Of a stretch of 64,000 nt of DNA, positions 45,548-56,383 are shown one piece after another; position 1 is the stretch's first letter; every line of letters starts with the position of its first letter. This DNA comes from Adineta ricciae (lineage: Eukaryota; Rotifera; Eurotatoria; Adinetida; Adinetidae). Below the pieces are notes generated by a model that did not search any database, was not told the origin of the DNA, and saw only the letters and a program-made list of their open reading frames with translations. The translations under genes were made by a program, and so were the position numbers. The stretch lies in the NCBI GenBank assembly GCA_905250025.1, contig CAJNOJ010000233.1:1-64000 (forward strand), given 5' to 3'.

Positions 45548-46591
45548 ATGTCAACTGTTGATTGTAAATATTGTTTATTAGATCCGAAAATAATCCTTTT
45601 TTGGTTTTATCTCTTAGATTCTCAAACTCCATTTCAGTATGATCCGTCAATCGCCGCTGCATCGATATTCTTATTAGTTTTTCTTCTCGTCACAATATGT
45701 CATATTTATCAACTAATTCGATACAAAACATGGTATCTCATTCCGATCGTTATTTGCGGAGTCGGTAAGAAAAAATGAAATTCATTTCAAACAAAAAACA
45801 AACATCTTTTTCTATTTAGCTGAGATAATAGGTTATTCAACTCGCTTAGCATCTCGTCAAGATTCATACAATATCAATCTCTATTCAGCACAATATGCAT
45901 TTCTAGTTTTAGCTCCGATATTTCTCGCCGCGAGTGTCTATATAATACTTGGTCAAATGTAAGAACACATTCTTCATTTTCAAAATCATTTTCTATTTTA
46001 TATAGAATTCGTTTTGTTGATCATCCATCGTTGATTCCTGCGAAATGGATCGCGATTATATTCGTTATCTGCGATATTATTTCGTTTATTATTCAAGTAA
46101 ATCGATTTGAATCTTTGATAAAACATTCTGATGAATTTCAAGGTTATCGGAGCGATTATTTTATTGAATCAGAGTAAATCAAGTAATTTAACTACGGGAA
46201 AGTATATTTTGTTGGCTGGTTTAATTGTTCAAGTCGTCACATTTCTATTCTTTATCATTTGCGCAGTTCATTTTCATATTGATACAATTCAAAATGGTAA
46301 AAACGGAAAATGGAAATGGTTAATGATGAGTTTGTATATCGATTGTGCATTGATCCTGGTGAGTCAACATATGGAAGAGCACTGGATTTGTATGAGATTC
46401 GTTTGAAGGGTCGATCGATATTTCGTGTGATTGAATTTAGTGAAGATAGAACAGGATATTTGCAGACGAACGAATGGCCAATTTATATATTCGATGCTCT
46501 ATTCATCTCGATTTCAATGTTTGTCTTCAACATTTTTCATCCCGGAAGATTTTTGGGGAAACAAAAAATTTCTCCAACGATAAATTTATGA
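45548..46591 (+). CDS. RTA1-like lipid-translocating exporter family protein, about 281 aa, five exons
   Basis: Exons 45548-45764, 45820-45958, 46006-46096, 46143-46358 and 46409-46591 join in frame through GT-AG introns of 46-55 nt. An alternative acceptor at 46396/46397 adds four residues. The product has seven hydrophobic helices and the RTA1 motifs in order: FQYDPS, EIIGYSTRLAS, YAFLVLAPIFLAASVYIILG, FIIQVIGAII, GLIVQ, RSIFRVIEF, LQTNEWPIYIFDA and the terminal HPGRFLG. RTA1/RSB1 proteins are known from fungi, where they act in lipid or sphingoid-base export and toxin resistance. Introns and location among rotifer-type genes argue against contamination. The gene is missing from the allelic contig D. 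Likely acquired from a fungus. Confidence 0.85.
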
Positions 46592-49214
46592 AATCCAAAG
46601 TGATAGTCAAGCACTAGGACAATTTGTTGTCATGATATTGACAAAGTTAACTATATAATTCAAATAATAGAAAAACTACACTATCATCAGCAATTTTGCC
46701 TTATCTGTCTAAATACAAGAGTACTTTGTACTTATAGGTTTCGCATACGTTAGTTCTCGTTGTGTTAGGTGATCTATAATTATGGAACAGTTAATTTTGA
46801 TAATATGATAGTTGTCCTTCCGATAGACACTGAAATCTGTTCATCGATTGTATGATATTTAATAATGAAAATGTTCGGCTAAATGATATATTTTTACTGA
46901 ACTTAATTTCATAACATATTTATATTTATTAAACAAATGAAGTGATAAATTTTAGTTATAAATTAGTGTTCATTGACCACTTGAGGATTTATTTGGATAA
47001 TACTATACTCTTTATTACATATCCAAAAGAGAATTAAAGAAAGTATTTGAATCAACGCTAAGATATAGAAGTACCCATAGAACGTCCAATCCATTTTATC
47101 GTCGATACGGCACTAAAAAGGTGTTAACCAAAGTGAATTGACCATTTCATTTCAATATGCTTACACTGGAGTTTAAAGAAAAATAGGGAATTAGAAAGGC
47201 TATTATGAACACAACACTAATAGATGATGCCACGCCTAATGATACGAATCAAAGACTCATGAAAATCGATTGTGTAGAACGCGAAGCAGCAAAGTAAGCG
47301 AATAGTTCAGATATACCCATCAATGTAGTTTACATTAACAACCAATATATTGATAATGTTGATGTATTACTTTCTAAAAAACAAAGTCGCTCAAGGGCAA
47401 CGTCATGGGTATTGTTTAAAATTTTCAAGTAAATGAAAATTTTTATGCTTTACATTATAATCTACTAAAGGATGAATGTGGGAGATGCTCTTATACGTTT
47501 AAACTCTTTACCTGAATTTCTACGGGACTTAATCAATACCAAGCTAAGGTCAAAGTGATACAATTATCGTGATGAGACTTTTCCAGCAATATCGACGAGA
47601 TAGATATTAATTTGCTGCTTGGACAAGACAGAAGAAAGATACCATAACTGTCTATATGGGGAAAGTTTTGCCGACATCATCGTTAACAAAAAGAAAGATG
47701 TCAGAGAATCAATACATCTATGAAGAAGATTTCGCTCGTCTTCTCTTCACTTAATCTTTTTCCACGACGGTCATAAAAAGAAGCGAGCGGTAGCTGAATG
47801 TATGGGTGCCACAGATACTAGTTCTCTCTTTTGCTAACAAAATGAAGACATTTGCTTCAATGTGCTTTCTACTGTCTGATACGACCGAGTTTGTATTGTT
47901 GCTGCTAAAAGTTTCATACTACACTATCCAACCAAAGACTTTCTTTTACTTCAATGAGAAGAACAAAATCTGCTATCCCTCCACTATATCTGCCGAGTTT
48001 GGTCCTTTACGAAAACATAGTAGCAAAACAGAAAAAATCTCTTTCTATTTAGTTTTAACAACGCGCTGCGTTAACGGTCTTGATCAGTTGCCCTTTCGAC
48101 ATCTGAAGAATATACAAAAATCCGGCTACTACTTCATACCGGAAGGTGTCTCAAGGAAACAAAGACAATGGCGAGCAACTCGTTCATCTCTTCGAGCTAT
48201 GTGCTGAGAAGTACAAGTTCGTACTCGTCGGTCTCGCTGCCAGAGGCGATCAGTAGGAGTGGCAAATGCGTCGGAGCGTTCAGATTTTCGTATGGTACTC
48301 GCATGTTCGCGGCGTTCGGCATAAACACTCTTGGAATTGTGAAGACAGCCAATCATGCAAGAGAAAGAGCAATGGCATAACAAGCAAAATCGAGGAGGGA
48401 CAAAACTTCATACCTATGATTGCGCTAACTGCAGACACTTTCCTGAACGAAAGGAGACAGACGAGTTCATTCAATGGTTTTTACAGTAATAAAACCGCCA
48501 TCGACATGAACACTATGTAACTTACACAAGCTGAATACTTTTAAGTAGTTATCTGTTTCCTATTTTCGTTTTCTTCTTCTCATTTCTTTTCACTCTCAAA
48601 TAAATACCACATTTGTGGGATACCGTCATACTGAAAAATATACTTAACATTTTATTATTCCAAATAGGGCACATGAGAGTTCAACAGAGTATACGGACTT
48701 TCACACAATCAAAGTTTATCGGAAAATGTTCGTCGAAAAAGAACGAATGCACCGAGACGTTTCAAGAGTGAGAGTACAGCTACCATGATAGCGACTTCGT
48801 CCTTGTTCAAGAGACGTTTCAGACGAAAAGTGTATCAAATGGAAAGGCAGCGAGCCGACCGTCGAAACAATTTACTAATATCATTAGGAGCGAACAATAG
48901 AGCAAAGTTTCGGTCACATGTGAGGCGTGATGGAAAATGACAGTACAGCATGCGGTTATATTGCGTTCCTAGAGGAGTGATACGTCTCTGGTCGGTTGCG
49001 TTGATGATGAATGGAGATACGGGTTGGTTTCGTTTTTTTCCTTTGGTCCGAGTGGTAGTGGTTGTTGTTGTCTTCGTTCTAGAAGTTAATATGCTGTGAG
49101 TATTCTATGTATATGCGCCGTATATAGTATTCATATGATGAAACTGATGAATGTTTACACTTCAAGAGTAAAGAAAAGATTACACTTTTTCAGTTTTATG
49201 CTTTCTTCTTAGAA
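46592..49214. other. Contig-E-specific stretch without recognised gene
   Basis: Several open frames of 60-133 codons (47806-48207, 48168-48380, 48266-48520 on plus; 48129-48383 on minus) overlap one another and carry no motif I know. A 51-codon Arg-rich frame starts at about 48784 (MIATSSLFKRRFRRKVYQME). Base composition between 48150 and 49060 is less AT-rich than the surroundings, so this may be an eroded gene or mobile element I cannot identify. Confidence 0.35.
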
Positions 49215-50530
49215 ATAATGTGCGTTCGAAATATTTCGGTAATGAAATTTTCCAACAAAATGCTAAGTATTTTATGTAGGACGTGATAACATAGTACGAT
49301 GGCATGTTAGTAAACGAATGAATTCACAATGGAATTCAAAGAAAACATAATGAGATGAATTAGAGAATCTATAATAACGGGTGCGTCAGATATAATGGCG
49401 GTCTCAGTATATTAATTACAGTTTCTCTTGGTTATGTCCCTTCGAACTGGTTCTTTCACTAAAAGATGCGCCGTCAGATTCCCTGTAAGGTGATCATGAC
49501 ACATACAAAATGAAATTTTATATACATAGCGATCGGTTCCTAAAATGACCAGAAGTCTGAGCACTGGATTTTCGATCAGAGCATTTTTCGTGTAGTTAAA
49601 TTTTACTTATTTTAAGAATAGAAGATCCATATTTAAGGGGAACTATTCGCTGCAAAATATAGAGTTTTTGACGTTGCATTTTGTGGTATGTTTCGTTTTG
49701 TTTTAACTGAATATATTACGGAACAGAAAAGTAAAGAAGAAAGTTTTAATTTGCAGTTCTCCAAAAGATGATTTTATTCGAATCATAGGAAATTCGCCTC
49801 ACAAAGTTTTGCCTGTAAAGTTTATGTTTATAAAACATAACCTGATGTACATCTGGTAGAACTTTTCGCGCTGCATCTTGTTTTATATTTTTCCCTCACG
49901 GTCACCGCACTGTTTGCCCGTAAAAAAGAGACACAAATGTTCATTACCATTAAAAGTTCGACATTTTTTATGTCTTCGATAAGTACTTTCTAATTCTTTC
50001 ACCAACTTACTTTAGAAGTATGTGTCATGATCACCTTGCAGAGAATCTGACGGTGCATCTTTTGGTGAAAGAACCAGTTAGAAGAGACATAACCAAGAGA
50101 AACTATAATTAATATACTAAGACCGCCATTATTTCAGGCGCACCCGTTAGAATACGTATATGAAAGTGTGTTAAAGGTATTTATAACACGATGATCTCAG
50201 AACAGTACTTGAAATATCATTATAAACGGAACACGTAAAAGAACTCTGAGGATGTACGTGTTATATAATAAAGAGAACACTAATACTTATAAGTGTGATT
50301 GATATAGCACGATAAGTAATTTTTGAATCTTCTACTGTATATTTGTATGCCGCAGATTATCTAATTAGTACATTTAAATAGTCCTGAATATTATAAGTAA
50401 AGAGGGAATTATATTGCAAACAAATAGATCGAATTGAATATATAATACAAAATAGGTAGATTGAATTTAAAGTCCTTGCTAATTTGTCTATTACCATTTT
50501 CACAACAAACAAATATTTAAAGCATCTGAA
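49215..50530 (-). pseudogene. 7TM receptor relic split by a foldback element
   Basis: Aligns by eye to the intact receptor at 50983-51996. 49215-49374 matches its last about 50 codons, and 50150-50530 continues with TM7, TM6 and the ECL2 region (matching up to TATTACCATTTTCACAACAA). The relic contains many substitutions, stops and an internal deletion, and is interrupted by the 771-bp element at 49377-50147. This is an old tandem duplicate. Confidence 0.75.
49377..50147. mobile_element. Non-autonomous foldback/MITE element, 771 bp, ~130-bp TIRs, TA duplication
   Basis: Termini start ACGGGTGCG and are inverted over 49377-49506 and 50019-50147 with about 10% mismatch by eye, including small indels. 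TA precedes and follows (49375-49376, 50148-50149). Removing the element plus one TA restores continuity with the intact receptor sequence (AATCTATGATAGGATATG region), which proves insertion into a receptor gene copy. The inner 510 bp has no coding frame. The TA duplication fits mobilisation by a Tc1/mariner-type transposase. Confidence 0.85.
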
Positions 50531-50982
50531 ACTACGGAGAGAACTTTGATATCAATACAACAGTTAATAAAATCCTCATATCAGTATGGAAGAATTTTAC
50601 TGAAAATGAGAGACGAGAAGCTTCAATTTGATAAGAATTTATCTTACGAATCACGAAGTAAAGTTTTATTTACAAATACGACATGATAAGACAAAGCTGA
50701 ACTTCTTTTTTTATCATGAATAGAATGAATACATAGGTTCTTTGTATACGATATAAAAATATCTATTTGTTTCAACGCATAATTTTCAAGAATATTAAAT
50801 GCATTAAAGTATGTTGATAATTTTCAGTTAACATATTGTGTCAGAAATTGTTAAGATTCAAAAACTGACTTTTGTCTTTAAATTTCACTCATTGTGCGCA
50901 TATATGAAGTGTTGAGAATAGGAAATCGATTATAAAGGATTGTATTTACCGAAAAAAAAACAAGGAAAATATTTTAATTCTT
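50531..50982. other. Spacer, nothing recognised
   Basis: AT-rich. Similarity to contig D resumes at about 50900, downstream of the receptor stop. No feature recognised. Confidence 0.45.
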
Positions 50983-51996
50983 TTAAAAATTACGCGCGGT
51001 CGAAATATTTTGTGCACGATTTTGAGGAACAGGGCGTTGTGTATTTTCAGTAGCAATTGGTAAAATAACTCGATTGCGTATTAATAAACGAATAAGTTCA
51101 CGTCGAAATTCAGTAAATGTAATGAGATAGATAGGAAAATCTATGATAGGATATGTATATGAAAGTGTGTCAAAAATATTCAGAACACGGCGACCTAAAA
51201 CTGTTTTCGAAAGATCATCATAAAAGAAGCCATAAAAAATTGGCGTAGGTGCAGAAGTTATAACGAAGAGGAGACTTGTACTTATAAGTGTGATTGATAT
51301 AGCACGATGACGAATTTTCGAATTTTGTATCGTACTTGTCTGCTTTAATTGACTTAGATAATATGCTGAGACACAGCTGAATGTCATCATAACCACAGAT
51401 GGAATAACACTAGAAATAAGTGCATATATTTGATTATATAATGGAAAAACTTGATAAAATTTTGATCCAGTGTTGATTTTTCCATTATCATCTTCATAAC
51501 AAACAGATATTAGAAAATGTAAGTTAGCAAGAATAAAAACTCCTATAACACAACCAATGATAATTAAAACACTCTTTGATCGATTAAACCAAGTGTTGGG
51601 TTGTGTACGACTCAAAAATAAATATCGATCAAAACAGATAAATACATGTAACCATGCAGAAGCTTCATTCGTAAAATAATTGAGAAAACTGAAAACTTTA
51701 CATGATGCAACTGTGTACGATGAATAAAACGTAAAACCTTGTACGAGGCCTAAGTAATTGTCAAGATTCCATCCATACATTGCGAATAAATCAATCAATG
51801 CTAATACACGCATATAATGTATTGTCGGTCGTGCATTTGTATTTCGAAATGCTGGTCGGCACAAGTTTATGAATGTCAATAATTTAAATATTGAACCAAG
51901 AATGACCATTGATAAACTGTAATAACCCAAATAAGTTATATCACTTAAATATGAAGATGCATCTATAGAGGTAGAGATGTTTCCACTCATCGCCAT
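50983..51996 (-). CDS. Rhodopsin-type 7TM receptor, 337 aa (allele 1)
   Basis: Intact allele of 38667-39680 with identical length and about a dozen residue changes, including K for R and S for R in the third intracellular loop. N-terminal NIS site, ECL Cys pair, CFDRY and DFPIYLITF are kept. Peptide-receptor-like class A GPCR; ligand unknown. Confidence 0.85.
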   Translation of the reverse strand: MAMSGNISTSIDASSYLSDITYLGYYSLSMVILGSIFKLLTFINLCRPAFRNTNARPTIHYMRVLALIDLFAMYGWNLDNYLGLVQGFTFYSSYTVASCKVFSFLNYFTNEASAWLHVFICFDRYLFLSRTQPNTWFNRSKSVLIIIGCVIGVFILANLHFLISVCYEDDNGKINTGSKFYQVFPLYNQIYALISSVIPSVVMMTFSCVSAYYLSQLKQTSTIQNSKIRHRAISITLISTSLLFVITSAPTPIFYGFFYDDLSKTVLGRRVLNIFDTLSYTYPIIDFPIYLITFTEFRRELIRLLIRNRVILPIATENTQRPVPQNRAQNISTARNF

Positions 51997-52766
51997 TTTT
52001 ATGTAACAAGCTGTGAAAATGTTTTGATAGGAAATGATGTTTTCTGTAGAATTATAAGAAAAGAAATGTCTTAATAATTTTTTCCGGGTGAATCTGATGA
52101 AAATATTTCTTTACTTCTGTTCATCGGTATATGCACATATAATTACCTTGTCGGCGAAGCATGAGATCATTGTTTTTACCTACCTACCTGCAGAATTCCA
52201 TTTCTTTTGAATCAAATAATCGAAGCATATAAAACACGGGATGAGGTTGATTACAGAATAACGTCAAGGATATCATTATTAAGATTAATATGAACTTACT
52301 TCGTAATATTATATTTAAAGAATCAAGGGAAAACGCGAAGTGGTATAAGCCATCTAACACATGAAAATGTCACTTTTTATTGTTTGAAAGTCAAATCTTT
52401 CATTATAGCATGACTTACCCGTTGGTGAAAGTGAACTGCAAAATAGTATACTGTATAATTCATACTACACCCCGATATTCCAGATATGTTAGATATTTCG
52501 ACTTGAATTTTCTTCTTTCCTTTTGAAAACAATCTTGTCCGAATATCCTGAGTAACAATAAACTAGCATCTTAGAAACAAACACGTGATGTCTATAACTA
52601 CGTCTAATTCAGTTTAAATCTAGACTTTTTTTGTAAAACCTTTCGAAAAAATAGTATACTTCTATTAAATCTAAGTAACATTATTCAATATTATCTTTTT
52701 AGTATGAGGTGCCAGTTTACAATAAAACTACATAAAAATTAGTCGTAATAACCAATAAATTCTTTC
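51997..52766. other. Upstream of the 7TM receptor (allele 1)
   Basis: AT-rich copy of 39681-40442, no gene recognised. Confidence 0.4.
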
Positions 52767-52779
52767 CAATATGATCAGA

Positions 52780-53100
52780 ATCAGGTGCTGGGAACGAAAT
52801 TATGCAACAGGATCCAATATATTTTGTGTAGCAATTGCTGAAGTAATTCAATTTCTTGTTAATAAACGAGAAGATTCACCAAACGTAATGAGATAGACAG
52901 GAAAATCGATGATTGAATATGTATATGAAAGCGCGTCAAAGATATTTATGATAAGACGACCCCAAACAGTTTCAAAAAGATCGTTATAAAAGAGACCATA
53001 ACAAAGTGCCGATGGTCTCCGTGTTATAATACAGAATACTAGTGCTAATGAGTGTTATTGAAATTGATCGATGAGGAATTTTTGAGTTTTGTATTGTATA
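52780..53100 (-). pseudogene. 7TM receptor C-terminal fragment (allele 1)
   Basis: Encodes a TM6-TM7-tail piece of a paralogue of the neighbouring receptor (YNDLFETVWGRLIINIFDAL, YSIIDFPVYLITF), then an eroded tail. It is cut at its N-terminal side by the piggyBac-like fragment that starts at about 53105. With the relic at 49215-50530 it shows a former array of at least three receptor genes. Confidence 0.7.
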
Positions 53101-53104
53101 TACT

Positions 53105-53590
53105 TTCTTCGAAACATCACGATAATCAGGTAGACGACAAGACTGGAAAACCATAGTGACTATTTCGGATTATAATAAAACCAAGGGAGCTGTTGATACT
53201 GTCGATCAAATGTACCACTAATATACAGTAATAAATGTTTTTAATGTTTTTATCTTATAGAAATCGAGCAATCCGGTTTAGAGTGAAAATAAAAGATGTC
53301 AACGACGATTTTTTTAGTGGAGTTCAAACTTAGTCTAATAATACGTTTATTGTCGTTCAAAAATCTCAAATTTTCTGCATAACGATATACAAAATGCTTT
53401 GTTTATCGCTGGTCATCCCGCATCGAAAAGAGATTCACAAAAATCGGATAATGGTTCTGTACAAAGCAAGCGAAAACCATGTTCAATGTGTTAAACAGCT
53501 ATAGACAGAAAAACTTCAAATAAATGATATAATTGCTCTGCATTTCTTTGTAATGAACATTGTGTAAAGCAATTTTTTCTATTGATTGTT
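53105..53590 (+). pseudogene. piggyBac-type transposase C-terminal fragment
   Basis: Shows SSKHHDNQVDDKTGKP, then in a shifted frame IVTISDYNKTKGAVDTVDQM, the piggyBac YNxTKGGVDxxDQM signature. Further on are the Cys-rich end KPCSMC and YNCSAFLCNEHC, a cross-brace zinc finger, interrupted by stops. Only the last third of a transposase is present; no terminal repeats were found. It directly abuts a receptor fragment, so insertion or deletion broke that gene. Confidence 0.75.
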
Positions 53591-53751
53591 CTACATAAAG
53601 AATTAACATACTGTTCGTATATTTCTATCAAGGTTAATATAACAATAGCGTCTTTTTGTCAAGATACATAGTAACCTTATAGCCGAGAAAATCATTTTAC
53701 AGAAGCTTAAATTGTTATTTTAGTGCGTAAAAGAGTATGAGAGGACTAGTG

Positions 53752-55301
53752 TTAATATAATTCAGTACTTTTCAAACTAGGCGGACTCTCTCCGCCAGTA
53801 ACTAGTACTTTTCCACTTTTTAAGACAGATGCAGTATGAAAGCGTCGAGAAAAATTCATCGTTGGTCCCGTCGTCCAAATACCGGTTAATGGATCATATA
53901 TTTCGGTAGTATCTAAATAAATACTACGACTATATCCACCAGTAACTAATACTTTTCCGTTTGGTAAGACTGATGCTGTGTGACAACATCGGATACTATT
54001 CATATTTCCTGTTAATGTCCAGATGCCCGTTAGTGAATCATATAATTCGGCACTATTCAATCTATAGCCCTTGTTCTGACCACCAGCAACTAAGACTTTT
54101 CCATCTTGTAATACAGATGCCGTATGATGACTACGTGCCATATTTAAATTTCCTGTTACTGTCCACATATTTGTTAATGGATCATACAACTCAGCACTAT
54201 CAAGAGAATTTGACTTCATTCCACCAGCAATTAAGACTGTTCCGTTGTTTAGTACCGATGCAGAAAGATCCTCTCGAGCATAATTCAAATCAGCTACAGT
54301 TGTCCAAGTATTTGTTAAAACATCATATAACTCAGCACTCTTAAGAGTATCACTATGGTATCCACCAATAACTAAAACATTTCCATTCAATATTGTGACT
54401 GCTCTATGATCTTGTCGTGCGACATTCATATTTGTAACACTGGTCCAAATACTCGTTGATGGATCATATAAATCAACATTTCTGACAGCCACACCATTAT
54501 ATCCACCACTAACTAATATTTTTTGATTGTTTAATGTTGATGTTGTGTGATCCTCTCGTGCGACACTGATCTGTCCTGCATAACTCCAAATATCATTTAA
54601 CGGATCATATAATTCAGCTGTATGCAGATAGATACCATCAGCAGATCCACCGACAACTATTACGCATCCATTTGGTAATACAGATGCTGTATGGCTAGCC
54701 CGTGAATTATTCATATTTCCTTTGATTATCCAAACTAAACGAAAGAAAATAATTATAAGATTACACAAATTTAGAGATATACAAGATAAAGAATTATTTC
54801 GTGAGTAACTAACAAAGTACTTAATGAAGAAGATTTTAGAGCGATTGTTAACCTGGTTCGGCTGTCGTTGTTGGCATCGTCGCCGTTGTTATTGTTGTAG
54901 TAGTAGTAGTAGTTGCTGTTGTTGTTGTTGTTGTTGTTGTTGTTTCTCTTGTTGATATTTTTGTCATATTTGTCTTATTCGTTACGGCAATGATTATTGG
55001 AATAAAAGGAACGATTACTCCGATCAAAACAGCAACAGCCATAAAACACCTTAGCCATCTTTGTTTTGACGTTCGAACTCCTATATATCTATCACAAAAT
55101 CTTAGATAGAACTTTATTAATTATTTTAAGTACACATACGATATTGTTTCCGAAGGAGTAATTTCTTTTTGAAGTTTATTATTGTCAGTTGAATGGAACT
55201 AAAATAATGAAATAAAAATAAAGTTATTTCATATTTTACTTAATAGGTTTTACGTCATTGACTCGATTGTCGTCATTCTTCATTGCTAATTTTGTGTCCA
55301 T
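53752..55301 (-). CDS. Kelch-repeat type II membrane protein with Thr-rich stalk, 441 aa, four exons
   Basis: Exons 55254-55301, 55140-55198, 54853-55088 and 53752-54734 join in phase through GT-AG introns (55, 51 and 118 nt) to one 1,326-nt frame. The start MDTKLAMKNDDNRVND is followed by a short basic segment (SKQRWLRCF), one membrane helix (MAVAVLIGVIVPFIPIII), a Thr-only stalk encoded by a GTT/TTG-like repeat (54890-54950), and seven Kelch-type repeats of about 47 residues (xAELYDPLTxxW, HTASVLPNGKVLVxGG). Predicted orientation: N-terminus inside, propeller outside. This stalk-plus-propeller form is common in bdelloids; the Kelch repeats look bacterial in type. Ligand unknown. Confidence 0.85.
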
Positions 55302-56383
55302 AGTTATAACACCATAGCAAATTATTCTCATAAAAAATCTAAAAACAAAACGATTCTACATACCATCTGACTTTGTAAGCTTTTCGATACTTTTTCAATA
55401 TGCCCAAGATAAATTGAACAAGGTTTAAAACATCTCTCTGTCTCTCTCTCTCTATTTTTTTTCCTTATCAAAATGATTGTTTCAATGTTGAAGCAACCAC
55501 AACATTAATAGATGATTTCCTTTTTAATATCACTGCGTAGCCAGATATAATCGTGACATATGTGAGTTATCTTTTTTATGAACAGAGAATATTCAACAAA
55601 CGTTGAAATATTTTCATACAGAAGGTTGCAGCACACTGCTTAAATCTAGGGGTGTACCGCTCACGTGAGCGTGAGCTGTACACTCCTACTTAAATCAATA
55701 TTGAATATCATAAAATATAGAAAGTAAAATGTATATAACAAATATTTTATAATAATCTCTTCATTAAGAAGAATAGAGAATGGCGTGATTTCATTAGATT
55801 ACAGGTGTTTACTGTACTCTATATTCTAAGGATAATCATGAAGATTTTTTATAAGTTTATCTTTATTAGAAAGTAAAATAAAAACAAAATTCCACACTTG
55901 CGGGTGAGGGTGAGGGTGTTTTATCTTCACCTGGTAAAACTATAAGCTTGTACAATTTATTGAAATAGAGTGTTAGAGTTATTTCATTCCAAGACGCTTG
56001 CGAACAGTAATAGGGCGGGTTTCATTTATCGTTAATTCTGGATCGAAAGGTGCAGTTTTCATGGATGGAACATATTTAGTCAAAAAAGGTTTTTAGCTAA
56101 CACATCGTTTGTTCGTGCTAGCTTCACATCGATGACACGAACGGATTAAGCAAGGATTGAAACGCGTCGTGTAATGCTTTGGATCCATTTGATAAAAACT
56201 TACACGCCAACACACGCCTACACCTGTTTCTCAAGTATATATATCATAAGAAGAGACATGAAAAGTTTTTCGATTTTGTGGGCCTCATTATCTCAATTCA
56301 CGATGTAATTTCTGTTCTCACATAAGCATACACAGTAATACGTGTCATAGTCATGTGCTGTGGCTATTAATAGTTTCAATCGT
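55302..56383. other. Spacer with short hairpin, TC run and G-rich tract
   Basis: No gene. A (TC)n run lies at 55438-55452. At 55649-55690 a short inverted repeat pairs GTGTACCGCTCAC with GTGAGCTGTACAC. At 55900-55918 three GGGTGA/GGGTGT units occur in a row. At 56030-56135 there is a half copy of the palindromic MITE. Confidence 0.5.
56030..56135. repeat. Decayed half copy of the palindromic MITE
   Basis: Matches the right half of 1467-1693: the words TTAATTCTG, GCAGTTTTCATG, ACATCGTTTGTTCGTGCTAG and CTTCACATCGAT occur in the same order with several substitutions. The left half is missing. Confidence 0.65.

Noticed and set aside
47806..48520. A protein-coding gene in the overlapping frames here
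   Set aside because: Frames overlap on both strands, lack motifs and I could not join them by splicing; left as unexplained sequence.
54890..54955. GTT microsatellite as a free-standing repeat
   Set aside because: It lies in frame in exon 3 of the Kelch gene and encodes the Thr stalk.
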